Shown here in pieces: positions 46,797 through 57,625 of a stretch of 64,000 nucleotides of DNA. The notes under the pieces are model-generated. The model was not told the origin of the DNA and did no database searches. It saw nothing but the letters and a program-made list of their open reading frames with translations. This DNA is from Macrocystis pyrifera (Eukaryota > Sar > Phaeophyceae > Laminariales > Laminariaceae): positions 13,818,022-13,882,021 of the forward strand of contig JASSKH010000014.1 in assembly GCA_031763025.1 (NCBI GenBank). The letters are read 5' to 3'. Within the stretch, counting starts at the first letter, position 1, and every line of letters begins with the position of its first letter. Both the position numbers and the translations under genes were made by a program.

Positions 46797-47095
46797 TGGG
46801 GGGGAAGCGATTTCTAGGTATGAAAAGACAAATAGTTTAGATGAAACGGGATGAATCAACAATATCCAGTTTCCTCCGTATTGTTTTTTTGGGAAATAGG
46901 GCTGGCATGTAGCATGCCAAAGCACAGCAGGACGAGGCTCTCGTCTACGGCAGAGCTGTTGACCAACACGGCGAGAGAATTACGGCGTCATCACTGCCTT
47001 TTTCTGTCTTTTACTAGCACGCTAAGGCGATGTCCTCGTCGCGTTGTTTGATTTGTTATTTTCTGTGTTCCGAGTACTACTGCTGTGCTACTGCT
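46797..47095. repeat. Left arm of a long inverted repeat (10-kb spacing)
   Basis: The reverse complement of 56838-57142 matches this arm over about 300 bp (high similarity, small indels). Both contain GGCGATTTCTAGG-type ends, ATGAATCAACAATATCCAGT, GGGCTGGCATGTAGCATGCC, and GCTAAGGCGATGTCCTCGTC. Confidence 0.85.
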
Positions 47096-48008
47096 GTATG
47101 TAGTAGAAGCTCACAGCCCAGCTTTGTGCCCGTACCTTTATTTTTAATATATAATCGCATGAGAACTGGCTGTTGTACAGCAGCAGTATATGTTTCGTTG
47201 TTCACTCGATGCTCGTTCTCGCTATGCTCGCAGTATCGCATTCACAAACGAGCTTGCCGGGTCTCGATTCAACGGCGTGCGACTGGTAAGCGTCGATGCG
47301 CACAAAGATCGCCGGTGGCACGGCGTAGTGCGTCGGTGGAGTCGCCGTTGTTGAGTGCGACTTTCCTTGATGGTAATGGAGGATGTGGCTTGACAGGATT
47401 TGTTGGGTTCCCTTCATGTCTGCTTGATTTTTTTCGTGCGTGTTCCCCGCAAATTTCTGCTCCTGCCAGGCCTGTGTGAAAGGTCATCATCCCTACATGC
47501 ATTCCGGTTAGCGATAGTGCCTGCTGTTTCCAGCCGCGGAACACTACAACAAGCTGACGAGCGATGTTGCGTCGGCGACCTCGTGCTACTACTGTAGTAG
47601 ACATGATGTGCTCGTGGGGCGCGACCTGGTGCGAGTTCTTGCAAGGTGCTCTGCTGCTGTTGCAATATAGTAAATCAAGTTCAGGTCATCCTTGATAATT
47701 TCCCAACTTTCTGCTCGACGCCATTTTCTTGTGTCACTTTGGTACGAGATTGCGGGGCCATCCCAGAACCATGCGCAAAACTAGAGGGACAAGGAGCCGT
47801 GACCTTGACCTGTCTTTCCGGTGCTGAACCCCCACGGCGCACTCGTCATTTGCTTGTGTTGTCCTCTCGGGCGCAAGCCACAAAACAACGCCTTCAAGGC
47901 TCTGCTGACTTGCCCATTGCGACCACGATTCCCTTATCCCACCGATTCAACTGACCAGCCAATGACTACAAGAGCACTTAGACCATTCGTCTTCCTCTCT
48001 GAGTGCTT

Positions 48009-49200
48009 GTTGTGCATGGATTTGTAGCAGGCTATCGGCGATAAACTATTTTTGCCTCTAGCCCCGGACACGACGGTACGAGCATTTGTTGATGTTTGCA
48101 CCGTAGGGGTCCACCATACGAAAGACAGGTCAAGGTCACGGCTCCTCGTGCCTCTAGCTTTGCTCAAGGTGTCGGGATGGCCCCGCAAACTTGTACCAAT
48201 GTGCCACACAAAAAAAAGGTTTGGAGCATGCCTCTGTGTGGTTGTTGTGCAAGGACTTGGAGCAGGCTATCGGCGATAAAAAAAATTTCCTCTAGACCCG
48301 AAAACGACGGTACGAGCATTTGTTGATGTTTGCGCCGTGGGGGTCCACCATAGGAAAGACCGGTTAAGGTCACGGCTCCTCGTGCCTCTAGCTTTGCTCA
48401 CGGTGTCGTGATGGTCCCGCAAACTCGTACCAATGTGACACAAAAACAAAAGGTTTGGAGCATAAAGTTTGCAGAAAGTTGGACACAGCTGACAACGTGC
48501 TTTGAAAAATACGAGCAGGATTCCACGATTCCACCGTAGCCAATCAGTACAAGAGCAGTTAGTCTATTCGTATCTGCCCCTGTGTGGTTGTTGTGCAAGG
48601 ACTTGGAGCAGGCTATCGGCGATCGGCGATAAACAATTTTTGCCTTTTTGAGCCCCGGACACGACGGTACGAGCATTTGTTGATGTTTGCGCCGTGGGGG
48701 GGTCCACCATAGAAAGACAGGTCAAGGTCACGGCTCCTCGTGCCTCTATAATAGCTTTGCTCAAGGTGTCGGGATGGCCCCGTAATCTCGTACCAAATGT
48801 GAAACAAAAAAAAGGTGTGGAGCAGGAAGTTCGCAGAAAGTTGGAAAAAACTCACAGCTGAATGACGTGTTTTTTTTAAAATACAAGCACGATTCCATGA
48901 TCCCACCGTAGCCAATCAGTACTATTATACAGCAGTTAGTCTATTCGTATGCCTGTGTGCGGTTGTTGTGCACGGACTTGGAGCAGGCTATCGGCGATAA
49001 ACTATTTTTGCCTTTAGCCCCGGACACGATGGTACGAGCATTTGTTAATGTGTGCGCCGTGGGGGTCTACCATCGGGAAGACAGGTTAAGGTCACGGCTC
49101 CTTGTCCCTCTAGTTTTGCTCAAGGTTCTGGGATGGCCCGTAATCTAGTACCAAAGTGACACAAAAAAATGTTGTGGAGCAGAAAGTTGGACAAAATAAC
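48009..49200 (+). repeat. Four-copy tandem repeat in the foldback core
   Basis: Copies begin with TTGTGCA-GGA-TTG-AGCAGGCTATCGGCG at about 48009, 48245, 48591 and 48967. They continue with CGGACACGACGGTACGAGCA, GGGGTCCACCAT, AAGGTCACGGCTCCTCGTGC and AATGTGACACAAAAA. Copies 2 and 3 have an extra segment with AGCAGGATTCCACGATTCC. Confidence 0.85.
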
Positions 49201-49235
49201 AAGGATGACCTGAACTTAATTTAATATTACAACAG

Positions 49236-49516
49236 CGAGCCTATCAAGATCAATTTCGTGGCTTCAAGTCTCACCGAGTGCATGCTCGTAGGGACTTTTT
49301 CTTACATAAAACATTAATCAGCGGAAAGCGCGAGAGCGTGAGTTAGCTACATTCGATGAAAATCGACGAGCAGTGGGAATGCTGAAGCCTCTATGCGACA
49401 AAAAATATAGGCACGTACCGGGGGGGAGAAGGGACGACACCTGTGACCACGGCTTGTCCAGAACATCGCTGAGGGAAACCTCCTACAAGTTAGGTTGAAA
49501 AGTAAAAGTGACGATG

Positions 49517-49546
<30 letters not shown>
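49236..49546 (+). mobile_element. SINE-A copy, 5'-truncated, inside the foldback right arm
   Basis: It starts within the tRNA-like head (GAGCCTATCAAGATCAATTT) and ends in a ~30-nt A tail (49517-49546). The uninterrupted left arm gives the empty site: ..CAACAGC|AGCAGAGC.. with an AGC overlap. The SINE therefore inserted after the arms formed. Confidence 0.88.
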
Positions 49547-49547
<1 letters not shown>

Positions 49548-50088
49548 CAGCAGAGCACCTTGCAAGAACTCGCACCAGGTCGCGCCCCACGAGCACATCA
49601 TGTCTACTACAGTAGTAGCACGAGGTCACCGACGCAACATCGCTCGTCAGCTTGTTGTAGTGTTCCGCGGCTGGAAACAGCAGGCACTATCGCTAACCGG
49701 AATGCATGTAAGGATGATGACCTGTCACACAGGCCTGGCAGGAGCATATATAGACGGGGAACACGCACGAAAAAATCCAAGCAGACATGAAGGAGACACA
49801 ACAAATCCTTGTGAAGCCACATCCTCCATCACCATCAAGGAAAGTCGCACTCAACAACAGCGACTCCACCGACGCACTACGCCCTGCCACCGGCGATCTT
49901 TGTGCGCATCGACGCTTCACTAGTCGCACGCTGCCGAATCTAGACCCGGTAAGCTCGTGGGTAAATGCGATACTGCGAGCATAGCGAGAACGAGCATCGA
50001 GTGAACAACAAAAAATGTACTGCTGCCAGTTCTCGTGCGAGTATTTACCAAAAATAAAGGTACGGGCACAAAGCTGGGCTGTGAGCTT

Positions 50089-50560
50089 TAACCGTTGTTG
50101 TGTGACCCAAAACACGCATCCAGAGGTTAAACAACGCCGTCACGAAGATGCAATGACGCATATTAGCCCTCTATAGAGGAAAACACGCAACACCCTTCAG
50201 GTGTCAGATGTAGCAATATAACTTCCGCCAGAGAGAAACGTACGCAGAGAGGACATTATACTGCATAATACTATTAATACCAGGTATAAAGTATAAAGCA
50301 ACCAACACTCTCCAGGGGTTTTGTGACATAACAAAAATTCATCCAGACGCAAAACAACACCCTCCAGAGGATATACTAAAATAGAGCGCATAATGGAAAA
50401 CATGCAACACCCTCAGGGGTTTCGTGAAGCAATAACCCCCTCCAGAGGGAACGCGCACGTAGTACACCCTCCAGAGGACATAACACAGCATAATCCTGTA
50501 ATGTGTAAAAATGAACCAACAACCTCAAGAGATGTTTAGATGCGGGACACAGCCGGCATG
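50089..50560. repeat. Degenerate CCCTCCAGAGG-type repeats
   Basis: Recurrent boxes CCCTCCAGAGG, CTCCAGGGGTTT, CACCCTTCAGGTG and CATAATACT or CATAATCCT are spaced 40-70 bp apart. They resemble, in word content, the array at 56000-56836 at the other end of the 10-kb inverted repeat. Confidence 0.6.
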
Positions 50561-52224
50561 ATGTGCGTAATAAATGCACCTATTAATACTGTACACTACT
50601 ACTGCTGTTGGTACCTGGAAATATTTTGTCGCAGTTTGCCACCCTACTACGATTTACCCTGCACCCCTGCTACAGCTGTGCCCCACTGTATCGCCCTCGT
50701 GAAACTCAAGTAGTAGCGATACCGAGTGCTAGGCAGCACTGAGCCAGACAATGCACAAAAGCCTCTCGGATTAGCAACCCAAAACGTGTTTAGTCCCTGC
50801 ATCAGCAATCCTTCAGAAGGATATGGAAAACCAGAATTTATTCTGACGAACCGACTTGCAAAGTGCTCACACTCCACACTCTTCCAGACAAGTTATCACG
50901 AAGGCAGGCGGAAAGGCTTGTGATGGGGCTGACAACCCGACAGGCACACGTCACACAACCAGCAGAGGAGATCCACCTCCGAGTGAGGAGGAGAAGATTA
51001 TTGGAAGTGTCGGCTTCCGTTGGGCGAGCGGCGCGGCTTCTGCTGATCGGATCGGAGAGGCCATACCAGAGACATCGAAGAGCGTACTGTAGGTCTCCCG
51101 GAGATTTTCCCACGGGCGCCCTTTGAGTAGCGGCAAGGGTGAGGGCGGTGCATCCGCCAGTTGTGGCTCTCGCAAGGTGTGTGCCGTACTTTATGTTGGT
51201 ATCGCGTATGGAGTGAAGCAGGTCGTTGGCGCTCTCGTTCTTTTGCGAGAAGAGGGGGGCTGATTTTTTGCCAACAGTTTACTTTTTTCGCCGTTGGTGC
51301 ACGGTTGGCTGTTGGTGTGACAAAATTCAAATTATTTCGAGATCACAAAAAAGAGAGGCGACCTTTTGCGTTTCGAGCGCGTACAGCAGATGCCTAATCT
51401 TGTTGCTGCGCGCGTGTCGTACGACTGCACGTCCAACACATCTTACACCTGGTGAGCCTTTTTGACGTGCTCCTTATTTTTGGTGTAGCCGATGCAGTTG
51501 TCGTCGATTCCTTTCACATTTTTTCGAAGCACCAGGTATCACGCTGCATACGTATATATACAGGATACCTGTTACTGTATGTGATGTTTTACCAAAGAGC
51601 TACTACAGTTGTAAATGTGTCCCCTAAAATAGTCCCTTGGTGCTGGTTGGGACACCCCTGTTTGTGACTAAAAGCACAGGTACCAAGTACGATACATTTC
51701 TGCACGTATATATAGCCCAAAGACTGAACTTTAGATCATTATGAAAGACAGAAGGTTTGCCCTTGACTTCCCTGACTGACATCGAATTACGATTTATGGG
51801 GTGTAGTAGGGAACACCCCGGCCCACCTGGTACACCTTTGACAGCGCAGTTTCGATTTGCTTGGCATGTCTCCGACATCTTTGGTAGGGCCTGCATGGTA
51901 CCGGTGACGAAGCTGTAACATGGGTGATGTATTCCCTTGGACCTGGTATATAATACGTGTTCAGTATTTCATGTACCTCTCAGCTGCGAGAGATCGCACG
52001 TTTCTCAAACCTGTCTTGTGCAAGCTTGCTGTGATAATTTGATTGCGCGCGGGGTGTGTAGGTTTTACAGTTAGCGGTGTACCGAGTACATACGTACGTA
52101 CTGACTGTACGTGCTCAATCTGCCGTTTGCTTTTTATCGCAGCAAACTGGTTTTGGCAAGCTCTGATATACTACTATATAGCTGCTGCTGAGCATAGTTT
52201 TACGGTGTACCTTTCCTGAAGGCG
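50561..52224. other. Intronic sequence with one ankyrin-like fragment
   Basis: On the minus strand near 51125-51230 the frame reads ATTGGCTALTLAATQ, resembling one ankyrin repeat core (Gly-x-Thr-Ala-Leu-x-x-Ala-Ala). Overlapping open frames on both strands at 50860-51330 make coding orientation uncertain. Nothing else was recognised. Confidence 0.3.
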
Positions 52225-52375
52225 TTGCATTGTTTTTTTGCATCCCATTCATTACCCTTGCCCTACTCTCCCGCTCCCTCCCAGTAGTAGCTCAGATCCG
52301 AGTTCACATAGCGGGCGCTTCTCCCTCCTCTCCCACTGGTACGTGCCTTCATTTTTTATCGCGAGAATAATGCAG
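52225..52375 (-). mobile_element. SINE-F fragment (second tRNA-type family)
   Basis: The block order matches 53419-53575 (CTCCCTCC, AACTCAGATC-type, GGCTCCTCTCCCTC, CCACTG-GGTACG-GCCTT, TTTTTATCGCGAG). The tRNA-like head is absent. Confidence 0.5.
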
Positions 52376-53039
52376 CGTTTTAGGCCGTTTCCTATGCGGT
52401 TCGATTTTCGAGCTCCAGATTTTGATCCGATCGCATTTTCAGATGTGAACTTGGCAAATCGGAACAGTTGTCCAACGCGGAAAAACAGATTTATTACGCG
52501 TGCTGAGATTCGAGCAAACGCCAAGACCAAGTGCTTTTGTTGTGGTCTGGTGCCGCGAGGAGACGCGCTGGGTTCGCTGCCCTTCGCGTAGGACCCAAGC
52601 GTCCGAGCCAAGGCTGACTGCCTCTGGTCAGGCGGCGAAGAGACGTAGCGCGTGCGCCAGAGTCAAGCTGTCTTGGTATTTTGTGTTCCATCATGTGTCT
52701 GACTGCTGCTGCTGCTGCTGTGCTGCCGTGCAGCAGTCTAGTTTACGAGTACGTATCCACGGAGAGGTGCGCGTCAAGTGCGCTTGTCTTGGTCTGTAGG
52801 CTCGAGCCAGCGCCAACCGACTGTAGTCTGGCCACGGAGGGACGCGCCGCCCGCCGACCGCGCGTATGGCGCGAAGCAACGTCGCTATACAGCTGTCTTA
52901 CCATCCAACTCATCTATCGTTCTGCTGCTGTTTGCTGTCGTGGATAACCTCTTGAATTTAGAGAGCATGCCATTTTTCGACTTGAAAATCTGATGACCCA
53001 AGTCGTCGGATTCTCATTTCGGAAAAATTCCGGTCGGAC
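52376..53039. other. Intronic sequence, nothing recognised
   Basis: A short CTG tract is near 52703. Open frames lack known domains. Confidence 0.35.
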
Positions 53040-53303
53040 TTTGCATATTTGGACTGCATAAGCAGGGTCATTTATTTTTGAGATCGAAAAAAATAAATCT
53101 GAAGCTCAAAATCGAACCGCACAGGAAACAATCATATTCCCTCTTCGACTCGCGTCGAACTTTGCAAGCTCACGCCACAGCAGCAGTAGACGCTTTCTTC
53201 AATTGTACATGCTTAAGAAAAGATCCGCCCTGGCCGGGGTTCGAACCCATGACCTCGGCATTAGTAACCTCTCGGTCTAACCAGTAGTCCACCGGGGGCG
53301 CGG
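53040..53303 (-). mobile_element. SINE-F copy with tRNA-like head
   Basis: On the minus strand it starts with GCGCCCCCGGTGGACTACTG (A-box-like GTGGACTACTGGTTAGACC) and has a B box GGGTTCGAACCCC. A body with TCGACGCGAGTCGAAGAGGG follows. The acceptor-stem pairing is imperfect, so it is not a functional tRNA gene. The tRNA part differs from SINE-A. Confidence 0.65.
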
Positions 53304-53418
53304 GTCAAGTTCGTCCTGCCCAAGTCTCTGCACAGATTCTGCGGGTCCAAGATGCGGTGGGTGCAGCTCGTACATCCACCACTAATCTGGACACGACAAT
53401 AGCAAAAAATAGGTCCAG

Positions 53419-53850
53419 CAGTGTTTTTTTCTTTCTTTTCTTCCTATCTATCATCTGTCTGGCCCTAAAGCTCTGTCTCCCTCCCCTTTTTAACTCAGAT
53501 CTGGGGTTACAATGCAGGCTCCTCTCCCTCTTCCCCACTGTGGTACGCGCCTTGCATTTTTATCGCGAGCAGATTTCATCAGTTTCTTCCCTCGTCGACT
53601 TGAGTCGAATTTTGCTCGCCCACGCTATTAACCCTCTTAGAGACTCAAAACCCATCCTTGTACTGATTACAAGTAATTATGTCCCCAACACCGGGTTTCC
53701 AGTTGTAAAGGGGTTAAGCGCTCTTGGCAGTTGTTGGTGTCCCTCAACGAAAAGCCGTGTGCTCGCGCCGGGATCCGGACTCGCGACTATCCAACGTATA
53801 CGAAGTAGTATTCTAGGCTTTATCTCCTACTCCGCAGAAGCGACCTGTTT
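53419..53850 (-). mobile_element. SINE-F-like copy, degenerate
   Basis: A T/C-rich tract at 53421-53445 (tail on the minus strand), then GGTACGCGCCTTGCATTTTT with ATCGCGAG and CTCGTCGACTTGAGTCGAAT. A diverged tRNA-like head carries GAGTCCGGATCCCGGCGCGA near 53765-53785. It shares the TACGCGCC-TTTATCGCGAG segment with the SINE-A body. Confidence 0.5.
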
Positions 53851-55999
53851 TTTTATCCGACCGAAAAATTCACTTACATACGATATATCACTCTTCCTTC
53901 GTCATAATTCACTGTTTGGGATCCTTCGATAACGCCGGTGTTTGCCGGCACTTTTGAAGAATCATTGCGTTTTAGAATACCGGCATTGTAGCGGGCACCG
54001 GCATTGTTCGGGCACGATGCCATTATTCGCGATTTGAGACTCTTCTACTACTATAATGCCAAGCACAGTTGAAGAATAAATGCACATACACCACCGTATC
54101 GAACAAGCAGCCCAGAATACGCTGCTGTGATGCGGGGGTAGAATGAGGCGCATATGGTGGGACCCTTGCAACGTAAGATATGTACTCGCAATGAGTAAGC
54201 AGCAAAGACGTGTGTGGAACACACACCTGCTCAGTAGTGGTATGGTGCACTGTACACTACCAGTAGTATACTCCAGAAAGTTCTGCTTGTACTAACAATA
54301 CCACTGCTGTGCACTACTGCTGTTGTACTGCTGTGTTCTGATATCAATATTATACCTGGAACGTACTCTGACAATAGTCGCAAAGTATGGAATACTATTC
54401 TGCACCACAGCAGAATTGACTTGTCTTGTTCCTGTACTGCTGTACATGTCTTGTGTACTCGTATCATGCGAATGGTAATAAAGCCGAGTTTCAGAGCCCA
54501 CGTTTTTGGTGCCGTGCCGTGTTCATGTATTTTTGTCTGTTTGTCACGTCTGCCCAGTGTGGCCCCATACATCCCATACTACTGTATGTCTTGCTCACAC
54601 AGAAGAGAATCCCACAAAAACACAACATGCTGTCATCTACTTCGATAAACCAGCCCAACCCGGAATCGAACAGACACCAAAACGGTTGCACCACATGCTG
54701 TTTCTCTGGTGTTTGTTGGTGTATGCATAGATGTGCACAGCAAAAGTAAGACATGGGGATAAACACTGACCCGGCATTATTGAGGGCCACCCAAACGGTG
54801 GCACTGGCATTATACAGGGTGCATCCCTTACAATGCAGATTCGTCATTGTATAGGGCACTCACATTACTGAGCCGGGACCACTAGTACTCTACCATGATA
54901 TTTTCCGTCACTTGTCCATCGAAGTACCTGACCCGTGAGGTTGTGAACGCCTCCTGACCCGACCCGACTCGCTAGTCAGCGCATAATCTGTGAGATGTAG
55001 TTTTGGTTTCATTGGTGCACTTTTCAGATGGCCGTTCGAATTTATTATTTTTGTGATTTCTGTTAATTACCACGTCCTTTGATTCCACGTACGCTTCCCT
55101 TGCTGCGACCCTCCAGGGGATTAATGCCTACGACAGGTATATTTGTTTTATGTTCTCAGTGACCACGCGTGTCCTTCGCGCTTCCCTTTGGCTCTGCTGT
55201 GCTTAAACAACAGGCAGTTTAGCTGCCGACCAGGAAAACGAGGGCGACCAAGATAAGAGCGACCATGACGAAAAGGGCGACGACGACGACAACAGATGCC
55301 ACGGCGACAACAACGGCGACGAAGACGACGTCGAACCCAGTACGGATGGATCCAGCGCGTAGAACGGCAGCGGCGGCATTCGAGGCGGCGGGCATTCTCG
55401 ATTCGGACAGCGCTAGACCGGGCCCCACTCTGGAATAGAGTACGCGTATTGGCGACTGAGCACGTTTGTTTTTGTCACGAACGTCGATGGTAAATTGACG
55501 TGTCCACGTAGGTCGCGTTGCTGCGTCTGTATATCTTACCTATGTGTTGACGGTCTCTTTCAGTCGTTGTACTCGTAGTATAGTAGGAGTAGTGGTTAAA
55601 TAACATGATATAGGTGAATATTTTTACGTGTAATATAACGTCTAGACACCTGGGGAGGCATGTCTGATACGGAGATGCACATGAGTAGAGAGAGCGAAAT
55701 AGGACCGATATTGAAGCTTTCCATTTAAAAGAGACATCAAGGCCAGACGGGCGTACACTTGAGCGTACATAAATCTGGTTGGGAACCGAACGGCCGGCAA
55801 CAGTAATAAACTGCTGCTGTGATCTGTGGCGAAATGTTTTTTTTAAGTTTTTCTTCCCGCCCGCCTTAGAGCTATGAACAAAGATGACAGCTTGGAAGCG
55901 TCGTCGAGGTATGGAGGCAGATTGTCTATATTCAGAATCTTTACGAGTATAATAGTCTAGTGAGGCCGCCAAGGGAGCAGATTGACCAAATTCTGCAGA
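53851..55999. other. Intronic sequence, no gene recognised
   Basis: Short CCGGCATTG repeats occur at 53935-54015 and several ACTGCTGTA words at 54300-54450. At 55219-55428 the minus strand has a 69-codon frame with a very hydrophobic Val/Ala/Leu end, created by a GAC/GACGAC-rich tract; I treat it as low complexity. Confidence 0.4.
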
Positions 56000-56836
56000 G
56001 GTATAATAATTTCACCTATTTGCTTCGCTCTGCAGGGTTTCGAAGATTCGAATTCCTGAAAAGGGAATTAAGGCCACGCCATATTGGGGTGTTTGTGCTG
56101 ATTTAAAATCCCCGAGAGGGTCTTCGATTATTTAATTACCCTCCACAAGATAGTCTGCCGAAACCCTCTAGCTAGGGGGTCATGTTAATATTTGTGTCCT
56201 GTACAGCAGGGTTTCGGTGGGTACAAAATCCTGCACATGCTTTACACATTACCATGCTGGGGGATTATTGCCATCGCGACACCCTCCAGAGGGCCGTCGA
56301 TCATTTCAATACCCTCCACAGTATTTCTCTCAAAAACCTTCCAGGGGGTAGAGTTAAGATCTATATCCTGTCCAGGGTTTCATAGATACGAAGTCCTGCA
56401 CAGGATTTTTGCTTTACCATGCTGGGGGATTATTTTCATCGCGACACCCCCCAGACGGCCGTCGATATTTTTAATACCCTCGACAGGAATGTCGTAATAA
56501 AAACGTCCAGGGGGGCGAGTTCTCTTTTGTTTCCTGTTCAGGGTTTCATGGGGACGAAATCCTGCACAACATTTTCTCATTACCATGCTGGGGGATTGTT
56601 TCCATCACGGCACCCCCCAGAGGGCCGTCGACAATGACAATACCCTCCACAGGAGTGTCAGCAGAAACCCTCCAGAGGGACCGAGTTGGTTTTTGCTTCC
56701 TCTGCAGGATTTTGCGGGGTACAAAATCCTACGCAGGATTTCTCATCATGCTGGGGGATTGTTTTGTTTAAAGAATTCTCTAGAGGATTCGTTGAATGAA
56801 TCCTCGGAGGATTTACGGGGTACCCAAATGGCCACG
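56000..56836 (+). repeat. Tandem repeat, ~165-bp period, with nested palindromic words
   Basis: CATGCTGGGGGATT marks unit starts at 56253, 56418, 56584 and 56747. Each unit holds CATC-CG-CACCC-CCAGA-GGCCGTCGA, AATACCCTC-ACAG, AAA-CGTCCAGGGGG and CAGGGTTTC with AAATCCTGCACA. Short self-complementary words (CCCTCCAGAGGG, AATCCT..AGGATT) suggest local hairpins. Confidence 0.8.
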
Positions 56837-56837
56837 T

Positions 56838-57142
56838 GTGTTCTGCTACTGCAGCAAAGCAGTAGTACTCGGAACACAGAAAATATCAAATCATACAACG
56901 CGACGAGGACATCGCCTTAGCATGCTAGTAACAGAAGCAGGCGGGGATGCCGCAGTCATTCCCTCGCAGTGTGGGTCAAGAGCTCTGCCGTAGACGAGAG
57001 CCTCGTACTGCTGTGCTTTGGCATGCTACATGCCAGCCCTATTTCCCAAAAAAACAAGACGGAGGAAACTGGATATTGTTGATTCATCCTGTTTCATCTA
57101 AACTCGACTTTTCATACCTAGAAATCGCCTCCCCCCCAGCGC
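56838..57142. repeat. Right arm of the 10-kb inverted repeat
   Basis: It is the reverse complement of 46797-47095. It lies between the 165-bp array and the SINE at 57195. The outer ends of both arms meet a GGCGATTTC-type sequence next to a G/C homopolymer. Confidence 0.85.
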
Positions 57143-57194
57143 GTTTTTTTTTTTTTTTTCGGTCTTATTGCAAGTGATCTATAAAATGCATACC

Positions 57195-57533
57195 GGCGTC
57201 CCCGGTGGCTTGGTGGGTGGTCCGCGTGCCTGTCAAGATCAATTTCGTGGGTTCAAGTCCCACCGAGTGCATGCTCACAGGGACTTTTTCTTGCATAAAA
57301 AATTGATAAGCGGAAAGCGCGAAAGCGTGAGTTGGCTACATTCGATCAAAATGGACGAGCAGTGGGAATGCTGAACCCTATGCGCGACAAAAATAAAAGG
57401 CACGTACCGGGGGGGAGAAGGGACGACACCTGTGACCACGGCTTGTCCAGAAGATCGTCGAGGGTAACACCTCGTACGAGTGGGCTGGGAAGTAAAAGTG
57501 ATGGATAAAAAAAAAAATGAAAAAAAAGAAAAT
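57195..57533 (+). mobile_element. SINE-A, full length, reference copy
   Basis: A short interspersed retroposon transcribed, by analogy with the class, by RNA polymerase III. The head (57195-57275) has an A-box-like TGGCTTGGTGGG and a B box GGTTCAAGTCC inside a perfect 5-bp T stem (GTGGG/CCCAC). A ~230-bp unrelated body follows, then an A-rich tail to 57533. It encodes no protein. It sits in intron 1, about 90 bp past the exon 1 donor, in the opposite orientation to the gene. Confidence 0.9.
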
Positions 57534-57625
57534 ACCTGGTACCTAATAGTGCTTTTCACAGCAGCAGCAGTACGGAGCCGCCTTGGCTTCAAATGAGTGA
57601 TGCACCCACAGCGACCCTGTCTCAC

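Larger units (their letters stand above)
47107..50088. mobile_element. Foldback-type element with ~600-bp inverted arms
   Basis: The left arm from 47107 (AAGCTCACAGCCCAGCTTTG) is mirrored by the right arm ending at 50088. Similarity extends inward to about 47850 and 49080, with the right arm interrupted by SINE-A at 49236-49546. The core (about 48009-49200) is four tandem copies of a 240-380 bp unit. No transposase frame was recognised, so it would depend on another element if mobile. It begins about 12 bp from the end of the outer inverted repeat arm (46797-47095). Confidence 0.85.
30099..57625 (-). other. Intron 1 of the YHS gene (27,527 bp)
   Basis: It is bounded by GTGAG (57625 downward) and CGCCAG (ending at 30099). 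It carries SINE-A copies in both orientations, a LINE relic, family-B retroposons, the foldback element, the 10-kb inverted repeat, CAG-rich repeats and several tandem arrays, each listed separately. No intact competing gene was recognised in it. Confidence 0.75.

Noticed and set aside
50838..51330. Ankyrin-repeat gene
   Set aside because: Only one ankyrin-like core is visible and both strands have overlapping open frames, so it is mentioned only as a weak fragment.
53225..53303. tRNA gene on the minus strand
   Set aside because: A and B boxes are present but the acceptor and anticodon stems are poorly paired, and a SINE-like body follows.
55219..55428. Small hydrophobic membrane protein on the minus strand
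   Set aside because: The hydrophobic Val/Ala/Leu run comes from a GAC/GACGAC-rich tract and there is no homologous domain or splice context.
57195..57275. tRNA gene at the SINE-A head
   Set aside because: The T arm and B box are good, but the acceptor stem does not pair and the same sequence recurs with an attached body and A tail, so it is SINE-derived.
57275..57625. Extension of the 252-codon minus-strand frame beyond the exon 1 donor
   Set aside because: After the GTGAG donor the frame loses YHS resemblance, crosses low-complexity sequence and enters a SINE; exon 2 supplies the expected continuation in matching phase.
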